Virus record (IMG/VR): IMGVR_UViG_3300011432_000022
Location: 1 to 48,053 of that record
Length of the DNA stretch: 48,053 nucleotides
Reading direction: 5' to 3' (one strand)
Source: a virus
Within the stretch, counting starts at the first letter, position 1; each line of letters starts with the position of its first letter. Below the pieces are notes generated by a model. That model made no database searches and had not been told where the DNA came from. It was given only the letters and a program-made list of their open reading frames with translations. Of the stretch, positions 7,283-14,292 are shown in pieces. The translations under genes and the position numbers were made by a program.

Positions 7283-7557
7283 GATGGCAACCCCCTTCTG
7301 CGCTTGCGCCACTGGTTGGCTTGGGCACATTTGACAAAATGGGACAGGTGCAGGTCGGTGTGGCCGAACGCCAACTTGGCCGGCACGGCGTGGGAGCGGA
7401 CCACCTTGCCTTCCACAGATAGGCGAAGGTTGCCGTTCGGAGCAGGGTCCACCTCGACCAGCTGCCGGGCGCCCCGGTCGGTTTTGGTCCACACCACGGG
7501 TTGCCGGCATGTGCCGCACGGCTTGATGCACTCGGCGGGAATCTCGGCCCGGTTCAT
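7279..7557 (-). CDS. Zinc-ribbon-like hypothetical protein
   Basis: This 92-aa protein has an N-terminal CIKPCGTCRQP Cys cluster, an extended middle, and HTDLHLSHFVKCAQANQWR, which supplies several His and one more Cys. A small zinc-binding fold is likely. ATGA overlaps at both ends place it firmly in the operon. No specific role is known. Confidence 0.65.
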   Translation of the reverse strand: MNRAEIPAECIKPCGTCRQPVVWTKTDRGARQLVEVDPAPNGNLRLSVEGKVVRSHAVPAKLAFGHTDLHLSHFVKCAQANQWRKRRRGLPS

Positions 7558-8177
7558 CGCCGGCTCCCGTTCAGCAGCAGATCGCGTGCGGCGGTGAGCC
7601 TGGCCATGGTGTCGCCGTCGTCGCGGGTCACATCCGGGTGCGCGCGTTTGGCCGCCATCCGATATGCGGACTGCACGTTATCCAGGCTCGTCAGCAGCAC
7701 GGCGCCGTTTTGCTCACCCAGCTCCGCCCAGTGGGCGATAAACTCGGCCGCCTGCTCGCGGGTCATCTCCGCCGGCCGGTTGGAGATCGCAGTCCAGCCG
7801 CGGTACTGCTCGCCGGCGCCTGCTACTCCGTACCGGTCAACTTTGCGCAACGCCTCGAGCGACAGGGCGATGGCGCGGACGTTGTCCTGCCACATGGTGT
7901 ACCGGTCGCAGGCGTAAATCAGCGGTCCGTGGGTGGAGTCGAACGCGACCCGCACCGCCGGAATAATGGGCGTTGCCCGGGCGTAGATGCCGCCGTCGTT
8001 GCGGATCTGGCTTTCGCTGACGTCGAGTTGCAGCACCCACCGGTTGGCGCCGATCAGCCGCAGTTCCCGGTCGAGCAGCTGGAGCGTGGCTGTCCACGAC
8101 GCGGTGAATGGCGACGCCCGCCGGCGGTAGTTTTTCGCGGTCCACGGGTCGAGGGGTCGCACGGTGCAGGGCATCAT
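7554..8177 (-). CDS. J-domain (DnaJ-like) protein
   Basis: The 207-aa protein ends in a J-domain-like segment with the diagnostic HPD tripeptide (YRMAAKRAHPDVTRDDGDT, about residues 170-190). The first 150 residues are of unknown fold and include a region with conserved aromatics (DRYTMWQDNVRAIALSLEAL). J-domains stimulate Hsp70 (DnaK) ATPase, so the phage may direct host chaperone to a replication or assembly complex. ATG 8177 or 8174 overlaps the upstream TGA. Confidence 0.7.
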   Translation of the reverse strand: MMPCTVRPLDPWTAKNYRRRASPFTASWTATLQLLDRELRLIGANRWVLQLDVSESQIRNDGGIYARATPIIPAVRVAFDSTHGPLIYACDRYTMWQDNVRAIALSLEALRKVDRYGVAGAGEQYRGWTAISNRPAEMTREQAAEFIAHWAELGEQNGAVLLTSLDNVQSAYRMAAKRAHPDVTRDDGDTMARLTAARDLLLNGSRR

Positions 8178-9019
8178 CGCGGGCCGTCGCCGTCGGGTGT
8201 GGCCGGCGTGGCGCGCTGCCGGCATGCAACCTCACGGACCCGTTCGTGGTCGTCGGGCAGCCCAGACGTGGCGCAACACCCCGGCGGGCACGTACACGGC
8301 TCCGCCGGCGCCAACCCGGTGTCCGTCACATCGCCGTGGTGCACTGTGCCCCGCGGCGGCGACACCGGCCGCGGATCATCAGCCTCAGCCTCGTTTGTAG
8401 ACCCATCCGAAACATATGTTTCGCCGGCCTGCTGCTGAAGCTCGGCGATGATACGGGCCAGTTGCACACGCAGGAACGACTGCGACGGCACCGCCCGACG
8501 TACCGCATCCGCCAGGCTCGCGGCTATCCGAACCGCAGCAGTCACCCGATCGTCACGTCGTGTCGCGGCCGGCCCTGCCGGGACCAGCTCGTTGAGCGTG
8601 TCCCGGAAGACGGCCATCACCGCCAGGGCCTCGTCCCGCTGCCCGATGAGCCGCTCAACGTCGGTGATCGGACTGCCCGCGTACTGTTCGGCACCCTTGC
8701 TCTCGGCAAGTGCTTCCGCGACCCGGTAGCTGACGGAGTTCAACATCACGGAGTGGCCGTACCACTCCACAGCCCGATCGTTGACTTTCCCTCGTTGAGC
8801 CAGCTCGCTGCGAAGCTTTTCGACCTCGGCCGACAGGGTCTCGGCGTCCTTCAACGCGGCTGACAGGATCAGGTCGGTGTCACTAGCCTCGTCCGCGGGG
8901 ATGCGCATTGTCCACCTGCGACGGCCCTGGCAGATGTCGCCGATTTCCTGATGCGCCCTTTCGACACGTGCCCGGACCTCGGCCAGGTCGGCGTAGACGG
9001 CGGTGGCGGTGGCGTTCAC
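8174..9019 (-). CDS. Coiled-coil protein, Ead/Ea22-like
   Basis: The 281-aa protein is mainly helical. It contains the segment TMRIPADEASDTDLILSAAL, which recurs in small early phage proteins, then a heptad region (DAETLSAEVEKLRSELAQRG). A Pro-rich tail has a Cys cluster (CTCPPGCC near residue 240). No biochemical role is established for this group. It is coupled by ATGA to the methyltransferase upstream and the J-domain gene downstream. Confidence 0.6.
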   Translation of the reverse strand: MNATATAVYADLAEVRARVERAHQEIGDICQGRRRWTMRIPADEASDTDLILSAALKDAETLSAEVEKLRSELAQRGKVNDRAVEWYGHSVMLNSVSYRVAEALAESKGAEQYAGSPITDVERLIGQRDEALAVMAVFRDTLNELVPAGPAATRRDDRVTAAVRIAASLADAVRRAVPSQSFLRVQLARIIAELQQQAGETYVSDGSTNEAEADDPRPVSPPRGTVHHGDVTDTGLAPAEPCTCPPGCCATSGLPDDHERVREVACRQRATPATPDGDGPR

Positions 9020-9792
9020 GGTGCTTCCTCTCGTGCGGTATCGATGGGGAGAATGTCTTGAGACATACGACGGGCGATGACCTCGGCATACCGTTCGTCG
9101 GTTTCGATCAGCACGGCGCGGCGTCCGGACAGCCGCGCCGCTTCACCGGTGCTGCCGCTGCCGGCCATCGGATCTAAGACGACGCCGCCGGGGGGGCAGG
9201 CGTACCGGATCAGCGGGTCCAGGACCCGAACCGGTTTCTCGGTAGGATGCCGCGGGTTCCGGCCGTGCATGTTCGGACTGTCGATAATTGATGTTGCTAG
9301 CCGCGACCCGTTGTCGACCCACTGCCGGGAACCTCGGTCGCCGTGCCAGCCGTTCTCGCGTGGCGCTTCACGGGTCACGCCACGGCTCAGGACCTCACCC
9401 GACAGGACTACCGGCTCGTGGTACACCGACGCCCACCTGCCCTGATACCAATGCAGTGCCAGCTCGTGTGCACGGCGGAACCGGTCCGTCTGTAGTGGAC
9501 TGGCGCCGCTGGAATTACTTTTACGCCACACGATTTCCTGGGACAGCTTCCACTTCGCGAAGTCGGGGTGGTGGTCCAGGAACATCCGCACTGTGCCAAA
9601 CACCCACATCGACCGGGCCGCAGACGCCAGCGCGGACGGCCACCCGGCCGGCCACCGATCCCACGGCAAGTCGGTCACGCCATAGGGCGGGTCGCACAGA
9701 AGGAGATCAGCGGTGAGCCCCAGGGCCGGCACCAGCTCGAGACTGTTTCCATGGTGGACAGTCACCCACTCGTCGGCGTAGTAGGGCGTCAT
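9016..9792 (-). CDS. DNA N6-adenine or N4-cytosine methyltransferase
   Basis: The 258-aa enzyme has DPPY at residues 34-37 (catalytic motif IV) before the SAM motif, here DPMAGSGSTG in the C-terminal fifth. This order corresponds to class beta amino-methyltransferases. The conserved HPTEKP block precedes the SAM motif. All motifs are intact. It probably modifies phage DNA against host restriction. The start at ATG 9792 is set by the ATGA overlap with the frameshifted gene upstream. No matching restriction gene is present. Confidence 0.88.
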   Translation of the reverse strand: MTPYYADEWVTVHHGNSLELVPALGLTADLLLCDPPYGVTDLPWDRWPAGWPSALASAARSMWVFGTVRMFLDHHPDFAKWKLSQEIVWRKSNSSGASPLQTDRFRRAHELALHWYQGRWASVYHEPVVLSGEVLSRGVTREAPRENGWHGDRGSRQWVDNGSRLATSIIDSPNMHGRNPRHPTEKPVRVLDPLIRYACPPGGVVLDPMAGSGSTGEAARLSGRRAVLIETDERYAEVIARRMSQDILPIDTAREEAP

Positions 9793-10026
9793 CGTCGCCG
9801 CCTGCGGTCTCGCGGCGCATGCTCGGCCCACAGCTCCTGCGCCTCGTGCCGATCGACCGCGAGCCGGTAGTAGCAGGCCTAGCTGCCAGGCGTACCAGCC
9901 GGTGTAGCAGAACCCGTCTCTGCCCAACTCGTCACCGGCGGCCGGGGCGAGGTCGAGCACCTCGTGACCCAGCTGGTGCCGGCCTTCCACCGTCCAGTCC
10001 GCATCGGTACGCACCGGCGCCGTCAC
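9789..10026 (-). pseudogene. 78-residue gene interrupted by a +1 frameshift
   Basis: A GTG at 10026 overlaps the previous stop (GTGA) and opens a credible frame through GRDGFCYTGWYAWQLG. The matching C-terminal half, CYYRLAVDRHEAQELWAEHAP, lies one base over and ends in a TGA that overlaps the methyltransferase ATG (ATGA). The crossing point is at about 9877-9881, where the second frame has a TAG. The span is 238 nt, or 79 codons plus one base. Uncorrected, the first frame runs on into the methyltransferase as a fusion. Function is unknown. Confidence 0.65.
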
Positions 10027-10286
10027 CGCAGCCACCGGTCCAGCTCGCGGCACAGGCGTGCGGTCGCAGGATCCGGGCGGCCGCAGTCCGGGCATATCAC
10101 GTCACGCGACCCGTCCGGACGGACCGGGCCGAACTTCCAACCGGCGGCCCTGGCCCGCGCCTCAACCAGGTCACGGCCGGCGGTGAACGGCTTGCCGCAC
10201 ACTTCGCCCACCGCACGCGGGAGTCGACCGGCGACGGCGCGGCCGTTGCACTGCACGGTCACCAGGTCTGCACGTCGGTAGCTCAT
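10023..10286 (-). CDS. Zinc-finger-like small protein
   Basis: The 87-aa protein has VQCNGRAV and EVCGKPFTAGRDL in the first half and a CPDCGRPD ribbon in the second, then a short basic helix. This suggests a small zinc-binding, perhaps nucleic-acid-binding, fold. ATGA and GTGA overlaps join it to both neighbours. No family name can be given. Confidence 0.6.
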   Translation of the reverse strand: MSYRRADLVTVQCNGRAVAGRLPRAVGEVCGKPFTAGRDLVEARARAAGWKFGPVRPDGSRDVICPDCGRPDPATARLCRELDRWLR

Positions 10287-10450
10287 GCGTGCCTCGGATC
10301 GTCATACCAGCCGAAGCACCAACGGCACACACTCTGGATCGTCATGTCCGGGAACGGCCGGAAGCGGTGCAGCCACCGACTCGGGCCGTAGGTTGGCACA
10401 CCGGCCGGCGGACGCAGACGTGCCCTCGCCCGCACCGTCATCGTGTTCAT
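10283..10450 (-). CDS. Small basic 55-aa protein
   Basis: It starts at ATG 10450, which overlaps the upstream stop. The N-terminal half is Arg/Pro-rich. The C-terminal part (MTIQSVCRWCFGWYDDPRHA) carries a CxxC pair with aromatic residues. Function is unknown. Two-sided ATGA coupling supports expression. Confidence 0.5.
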   Translation of the reverse strand: MNTMTVRARARLRPPAGVPTYGPSRWLHRFRPFPDMTIQSVCRWCFGWYDDPRHA

Positions 10451-10647
10451 GCCGCGGCCGGTTCCGGCGGCGCCCACATGCCGATGCGGCGGGCCTCGGC
10501 CCGCTTGAGACAGACCGACGGGTACACACACCGCCACGTCGGCATCCCAGCCGCCGTGTACGGCTCCAACGGTTCCGGTGGCAGTTCGCCACACGCCGCA
10601 CACTGCGGGGCGGGTGCGGCCGGCTCAACCGGGGCAGGGCGTCTCAC
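10447..10647 (-). CDS. Cys-rich 66-aa protein
   Basis: The GTG start at 10647 has an AAAGG site 9 nt upstream. The protein contains CAACGELP and, later, a CVYPSVC motif, so a single zinc site is possible. Ends are Ala/Pro-rich and probably disordered. It is the first clear gene left of the non-coding 10.65-10.77 kb stretch. Confidence 0.5.
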   Translation of the reverse strand: MRRPAPVEPAAPAPQCAACGELPPEPLEPYTAAGMPTWRCVYPSVCLKRAEARRIGMWAPPEPAAA

Positions 10648-10727
10648 GGCAACGGCCTTTCATCGACGAGCATGAGTTGTCCACAGGGGGTGGATTCACG
10701 ACGCGGCTTCAAACCTTCAACTTCCAT
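10644..10727 (-). CDS. Possible 27-aa micro-ORF over the candidate origin
   Basis: An ATG at 10727 follows a GAGGG site by 9 nt. The 27-codon frame ends in a TGA that overlaps the next GTG start as GTGA, the pattern seen at most junctions in this operon. It may instead be the shifted remnant of the C-terminus of the DnaD-like gene. The same DNA carries a DnaA-box-like site, so coding is uncertain. Confidence 0.3.
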   Translation of the reverse strand: MEVEGLKPRRESTPCGQLMLVDERPLP

Positions 10728-10797
10728 CTGTCAAACCCTCAAATTCCAGCACCTGGGGACTCAATGGGGATTCAATGGGGATTCAATGGGGATTCAG
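10677..10797. other. Candidate replication origin with iterons
   Basis: Three elements sit within 120 bp. The first is TTGTCCACA (10677-10685), identical to the Streptomyces-type DnaA box. The second is a pair of 17-bp direct repeats (10709-10725 and 10731-10747, 15 of 17 identical) spaced by 22 bp. The third is three perfect 11-bp tandem copies of TCAATGGGGAT (10761-10793) with partial copies on both sides. The 11- and 22-bp periods match one and two helical turns. The tract is less GC-rich than its surroundings and abuts the DnaD-like initiator gene. Origin function is inference. Confidence 0.5.
10761..10793. repeat. 11-bp tandem repeat, three perfect copies
   Basis: The unit TCAATGGGGAT occurs three times without mismatch. 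A partial copy lies on each side. The array overlaps the 3-prime end of the initiator gene and creates its stop. Because 11 is not a multiple of three, a change in copy number would move the stop codon. Confidence 0.9.
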
Positions 10798-11203
10798 TGA
10801 ACTGTTGCGTGAATGCGTCACGCTCTGACTCAGTGAGTAGTTCATGAGTGGGGCATGGAGGATGCATTGAGGGACTCGGGCGGTTGGGTCGCTGATGCTC
10901 GGACCAATACACGGAGTGGATGTATCGGCGGCCGGCGACCTCGTAGCGGCACAGCGGCGGGTCGCGGACCAGGTCGACCTTGGTTGATGCCATGATGTCG
11001 AGCCACTTGTTGACCGTCGCCGCGGTCACGTTGTCGTCGAGCGGGTAGCAGTCACCGGCGATCGCCTTGGGTATGTCCAGCCCACGGCCCAAGTCGTCGA
11101 GGTAGCCCCAGAGCAGCACCCAAAAGTAGCGGACCTCAAACTTCCACCGCGCGACCGTGCGCGACGTTCGCAGGCTCGGCTTCACCGATCGGATACGGGC
11201 CAC
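10772..11203 (-). CDS. DnaD-like replication initiator, short form
   Basis: The 143-aa protein begins MARIRSVKPS, the usual start of actinophage DnaD-like winged-helix proteins. It continues with FWVLLWGYLDDLGRGLDIPK, YPLDDNVTAATVNKWL and a VYWSEHQRPNRPS motif. Family members usually have a longer C-terminal region; here it stops inside the 11-bp repeats after ESPLNPH. GTG 11203 is chosen over ATG 11242 because of the GGAGG site 9 nt upstream and the family N-terminus. It probably marks the origin and recruits host helicase loader or helicase. Confidence 0.7.
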   Translation of the reverse strand: MARIRSVKPSLRTSRTVARWKFEVRYFWVLLWGYLDDLGRGLDIPKAIAGDCYPLDDNVTAATVNKWLDIMASTKVDLVRDPPLCRYEVAGRRYIHSVYWSEHQRPNRPSPSMHPPCPTHELLTESERDAFTQQFTESPLNPH

Positions 11204-11260
11204 TGCACCACCCCTCCAGAATTCGTCGATAGAGAAGGCCACGACGGGACTCCCCCTTTT

Positions 11261-12416
11261 TTACGTCCGCCAGGGCGGGAGAGCACGGGTACGACGTTTG
11301 GCGTTGTAGGTCTCCACGGCGATTTCAGCGACGCATGCCACGACAGTCCGCCGGATCAGATCGCCTAACGCGTGTGCCTTGCCGAGAAGTTGTGCCGGGG
11401 TGCCGAACTTGGACAGCTTGTCCACGAACTCCCCGTCATCGACGGCGGAGCCATACCGGGCGTACACCAGACCAATTCCTTCGAAGACGCGGCCGTCGAC
11501 ACCATCGCGGTCGTGTCCCCACGCCCGGGTGACGGTCGACTTTCCAGCCGTGTTTGTTGAGGATGTCGTTGATTGCTACGGCGTTGGGTTCGCCTTCCAC
11601 GACGCGTACCCGGAAGCGGTCCACCGCCATCAGCCGGGTTGTGTTGTTGAGTAGCCGGAACAGTCGGGCCTCTTCCTCGAGGGTCAGCCCTACGAAGATG
11701 CGGCACTGAACCGTTTCGTTGTCGCCGCCGGCCAGCCGGATGGCCTCGACGCGGTGTTGTCCGTCGATGACGTGGTAGCTGCCGTTGGCTCGCCGCGAGA
11801 CAGTGATGACGCCGATGGCGTTGAGGTCTAGGTCCTCGGCGATCCTCGCGGCTCGGGCACGGTCGAGGGTGCGTTGCACATTTGGATCAACCACGAGTTC
11901 GTTAACGGCCATGTCGACAACCGTCTTAGCCCGCTCGTACGTGGTGGCCGAAATGCCCAACGCGGAGGCGACGACCTTACGGGTCGGAGCTGCCGACCCG
12001 TCTCCTATGTCCAGCTGAACAGAGGAGAGCTTCTCGCCCCGCGGTCGCCCGGGGGCCTGCGCTGCCCTAGCTGCTGCCCGTGGCCGTTCCAACTCCTCAA
12101 GAGCCTTGCCTAGACGAACCAACTCCTCCGGCGTCATCGCTTTGCGTTCGGTGTTTTCGTCGCGCTCAATCCGCAGCGTGGCTGCAGCGTCGTCGAGCGT
12201 GTCCACAATTCGCGCCTGGATAACCTCCAATCCCAGTTGGCGCGCCGCCGCCAGCCGTCGCTCGCCGGCCAACAGTCGCATGGACGGTGTGACGGTGATG
12301 GCGTTGATTAGCCCCTCGCGCTTGATGGAGGCAGCCAGACCTTCAATGTCGCCAAGGTCACGGCGGTGCCGGCCAACCACCTGGACAGATTCGATCCGGA
12401 CCTCAACCTCGGCCAT
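11261..12416 (-). pseudogene. Fused and frameshifted ParB-like gene
   Basis: Residues 1-170 are a ParB-type partition/nuclease domain (IKREGLINAITVTP, LLAGERRLAAARQLG, then a KorB-like helix region). At about residue 171 it passes straight into a second ParB-type (DUF6551-like) domain (VDPNVQRTLDRARAARIAED, YHVIDGQHRVEAIRLAG). After NKHGWKV the frame is lost. The expected ending, TRAWGHDRDGVDGRVFEGIG then ARYGSAVDD and ALPPWRT, lies in another frame, down to 11261. The homologous region between them appears to be missing about 35 residues. This looks like deletion plus frameshift. An ATG at 12416 starts the gene. Confidence 0.6.
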
Positions 12417-12709
12417 CACTCGCCCTCCCCCATTCGCCGCGCCTCGTGCAATCGCTCGTCCTCACGCCGCGTCGGGAGGGTGTGTGCCTCGTTTTCGGCC
12501 GGTAGTCCGCACATGCACCACTGCTGCCGGCTGTGTGGATCCCGCGCCTCGGGGTCGTCGACGAACATGTGCGTCTTGCGTCGGGTCTTCCTCACGGGGC
12601 TGAACCTTTCGCGTCTCACTTCCTCGGCCGCGTCAGGACCGAACCGTTCGGTGAGCAGCTCGGCCACGGACGGCCCACCGTCGTACCGGTCGGGGCCGTC
12701 CGTAGCCAC
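12416..12709 (-). CDS. Hypothetical 97-aa protein with Cys pair
   Basis: Translation from GTG 12709 gives an acidic helical N-terminus (GGPSVAELLTERFGPDAAEEV), a basic segment (SPVRKTRRKTHMFVDDP) and WCMCGLPAENEAHTLP with a CxC pair and His. A small metal site is possible. The start is near the upstream TAG at 12712. Function is unknown. Confidence 0.5.
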   Translation of the reverse strand: MATDGPDRYDGGPSVAELLTERFGPDAAEEVRRERFSPVRKTRRKTHMFVDDPEARDPHSRQQWCMCGLPAENEAHTLPTRREDERLHEARRMGEGE

Positions 12710-12711
12710 CG

Positions 12712-13188
12712 CTACCGCCTGCCGCGCTTTGTGGTGCCGGTTGCAGGGGCGGCCGTGTCGTCGTCGACGTGGTCGGCGTCGCCGGGCCACGTGCCGCTCT
12801 CACCGTCCGGATCCGGATCGCGGGCCGCCTGGTCCGCCTCGGCCTGGGCGTCGCGGTGGTCTGCGTCGTCGTCGCTGGGCGTGCCGTCGTCGAAGAGGGT
12901 CGGCGGCGGCGCGGTCTGACCGGTCCGCGTGTGGTACTCCTCGTCCAGGAGTTTCTTCGCGGCGTCCTTGTGGTCCCCGGTCATCACCTCGATACCCTGA
13001 AACTTGAACTTGTCGATGCGGCTTCCGCCGTCTTCGTAGTCGACCTCCGTCGACCGTGGCATCACGATGGCGACGACAATGATGGGTGTGAGCGGGTCAG
13101 CGGCGACGATGGCCCGGACCTCATCACTGTCGAGGCCGTTACGCTCCTTCTCGGCTTTCTTGAATGTGCCTTGAATCTTGACCGCCAT
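12712..13188 (-). CDS. Acidic-tailed hypothetical protein
   Basis: The 158-aa protein has an ordered first 95 residues (basic MAVKIQGTFKKAEKERNGL, then a hydrophobic strand LTPIIVVAIVMPRSTEVDYED). After that comes a long Asp-rich disordered tail ending in TTKRGRR. An acidic tail recalls single-strand-binding or DNA-mimic proteins, but no motif proves it. A GGAG site precedes ATG 13188. The first 50 nt overlap the end of the upstream gene. Confidence 0.55.
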   Translation of the reverse strand: MAVKIQGTFKKAEKERNGLDSDEVRAIVAADPLTPIIVVAIVMPRSTEVDYEDGGSRIDKFKFQGIEVMTGDHKDAAKKLLDEEYHTRTGQTAPPPTLFDDGTPSDDDADHRDAQAEADQAARDPDPDGESGTWPGDADHVDDDTAAPATGTTKRGRR

Positions 13189-13792
13189 CGGTTGCTCCTT
13201 CCGTGCTGTCGGACACCGCGGTGGGCGTCACGTTGGACCAGGCGGGCGCATGCCCGGTGGTGTCGATGTGGTTGCGCATCCAGGTGGCGCGTTCGGCCGC
13301 CGTTGCGAACGCGATGGGCGACCGGCAGCGCTCGGGCTCGGGGGGCATCCCGACGTACTCCACGGCCGTGCACTCCGCCCAGTAGACGGTGGGCGCCACG
13401 TCAACGTGGCCGTTGCCTGGCCCGTGCGGCCCGCCCAACCGAGCGCCGTGGTCGAGGTAGTGCCGGCGCAGCAACGCATCCCCCACCAGCGCCATACCGG
13501 TCTGCTGGTCCTGTATTTGGCTGAACATGTAGAACCGGGCCGCGTACGGGACGGGTGGTATCGGGGGCGGGGCGTGTGGGATGCCGATCGCAACCTGTGC
13601 CAGCACGTACTGTTCGCCGGTGCCGAGGTCGACATGCACCGGGTCGGGTCCGGCCGTCCGTTCGGGCTGCGGTCCGTCCACAATGAGCGCCGGCGGCAGC
13701 GGGGGCGGCTGGTACACGTCGCCGTGTTTGGTGCCGCCCACAAACAGGATCTGTGGCACGCGGCCGGTTTCGGGATGGGGTATCGGTCCCAT
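13139..13792 (-). CDS. Hypothetical 217-aa protein
   Basis: No family is recognised. The N-terminal part is Pro-rich with beta character (QILFVGGTKHGDVYQPPPLPP) and the middle has AARFYMFSQIQDQQTGMALVG. The C-terminal segment is helical (AERATWMRNHIDTTGHAP). It overlaps the next gene by 50 nt in another frame, which is unusual for this operon, where overlaps are mostly 4 nt. Confidence 0.55.
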   Translation of the reverse strand: MGPIPHPETGRVPQILFVGGTKHGDVYQPPPLPPALIVDGPQPERTAGPDPVHVDLGTGEQYVLAQVAIGIPHAPPPIPPVPYAARFYMFSQIQDQQTGMALVGDALLRRHYLDHGARLGGPHGPGNGHVDVAPTVYWAECTAVEYVGMPPEPERCRSPIAFATAAERATWMRNHIDTTGHAPAWSNVTPTAVSDSTEGATDGGQDSRHIQESREGA

Positions 13793-13813
13793 GTGGATGG
13801 TCTGGCCTTTCCT

Positions 13814-14053
13814 CTAGAGGATCATTCGCGACGGCCAGTGGTCAGCCTCGGGCGACGGCGGGGCGTGCTCCTGCAGGTCGCGTTCGAACTCGGTCAGGTC
13901 CTGCGTGCGTTCGGCTGCGACGCGGGTGATGAACGCGAACACGGGCACACCGGCGGCTGTGACGCCTTCCCAGACGCGTGCCGGCACAGTCGGCCCTTCG
14001 ATGCCGATTTGGAGCTCCACGATTTTCGTGGTGCTGGTCAGCTCAACCTTCAT
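13814..14053 (-). CDS. Hypothetical 79-aa protein
   Basis: The start ATG 14053 overlaps the upstream TGA. The N-terminal half is made of beta strands (KVELTSTTKIVELQIG, VPARVWEGVTAAGVPVFAFITRV) and the C-terminal half is an acidic helix. No known motif is visible. Confidence 0.6.
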   Translation of the reverse strand: MKVELTSTTKIVELQIGIEGPTVPARVWEGVTAAGVPVFAFITRVAAERTQDLTEFERDLQEHAPPSPEADHWPSRMIL

Positions 14054-14292
14054 GCGGTCAGTTCCTCCAATGTGGTCGGTGGCGGCGGCAACGCAGCCAG
14101 CTCGTACAAGGCCAGGGCGGCGACCAGTTCCAGCTTCGGCCGGTCCGCCACCTCGAGCGCGGCGAACAGGTCCTCGCCGACGCAGCTCGGAACGTCGCAG
14201 TGCGCCCGGTGCCGACGCACATGGTCGACGAGTTGACGTAGCGTCGCCTGGTTTTGGTCGATCCTCGCCAGGGTGCCCGGGTTGAGGGTCAT
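14050..14292 (-). CDS. Hypothetical 80-aa helical protein
   Basis: The ATG at 14292 is coupled to the methyltransferase stop. It encodes a helical protein with RHRAHCDVPSCVGEDLFAAL, which holds one Cys pair and His residues, followed by a hydrophobic helix. Function is unknown. Confidence 0.55.
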   Translation of the reverse strand: MTLNPGTLARIDQNQATLRQLVDHVRRHRAHCDVPSCVGEDLFAALEVADRPKLELVAALALYELAALPPPPTTLEELTA

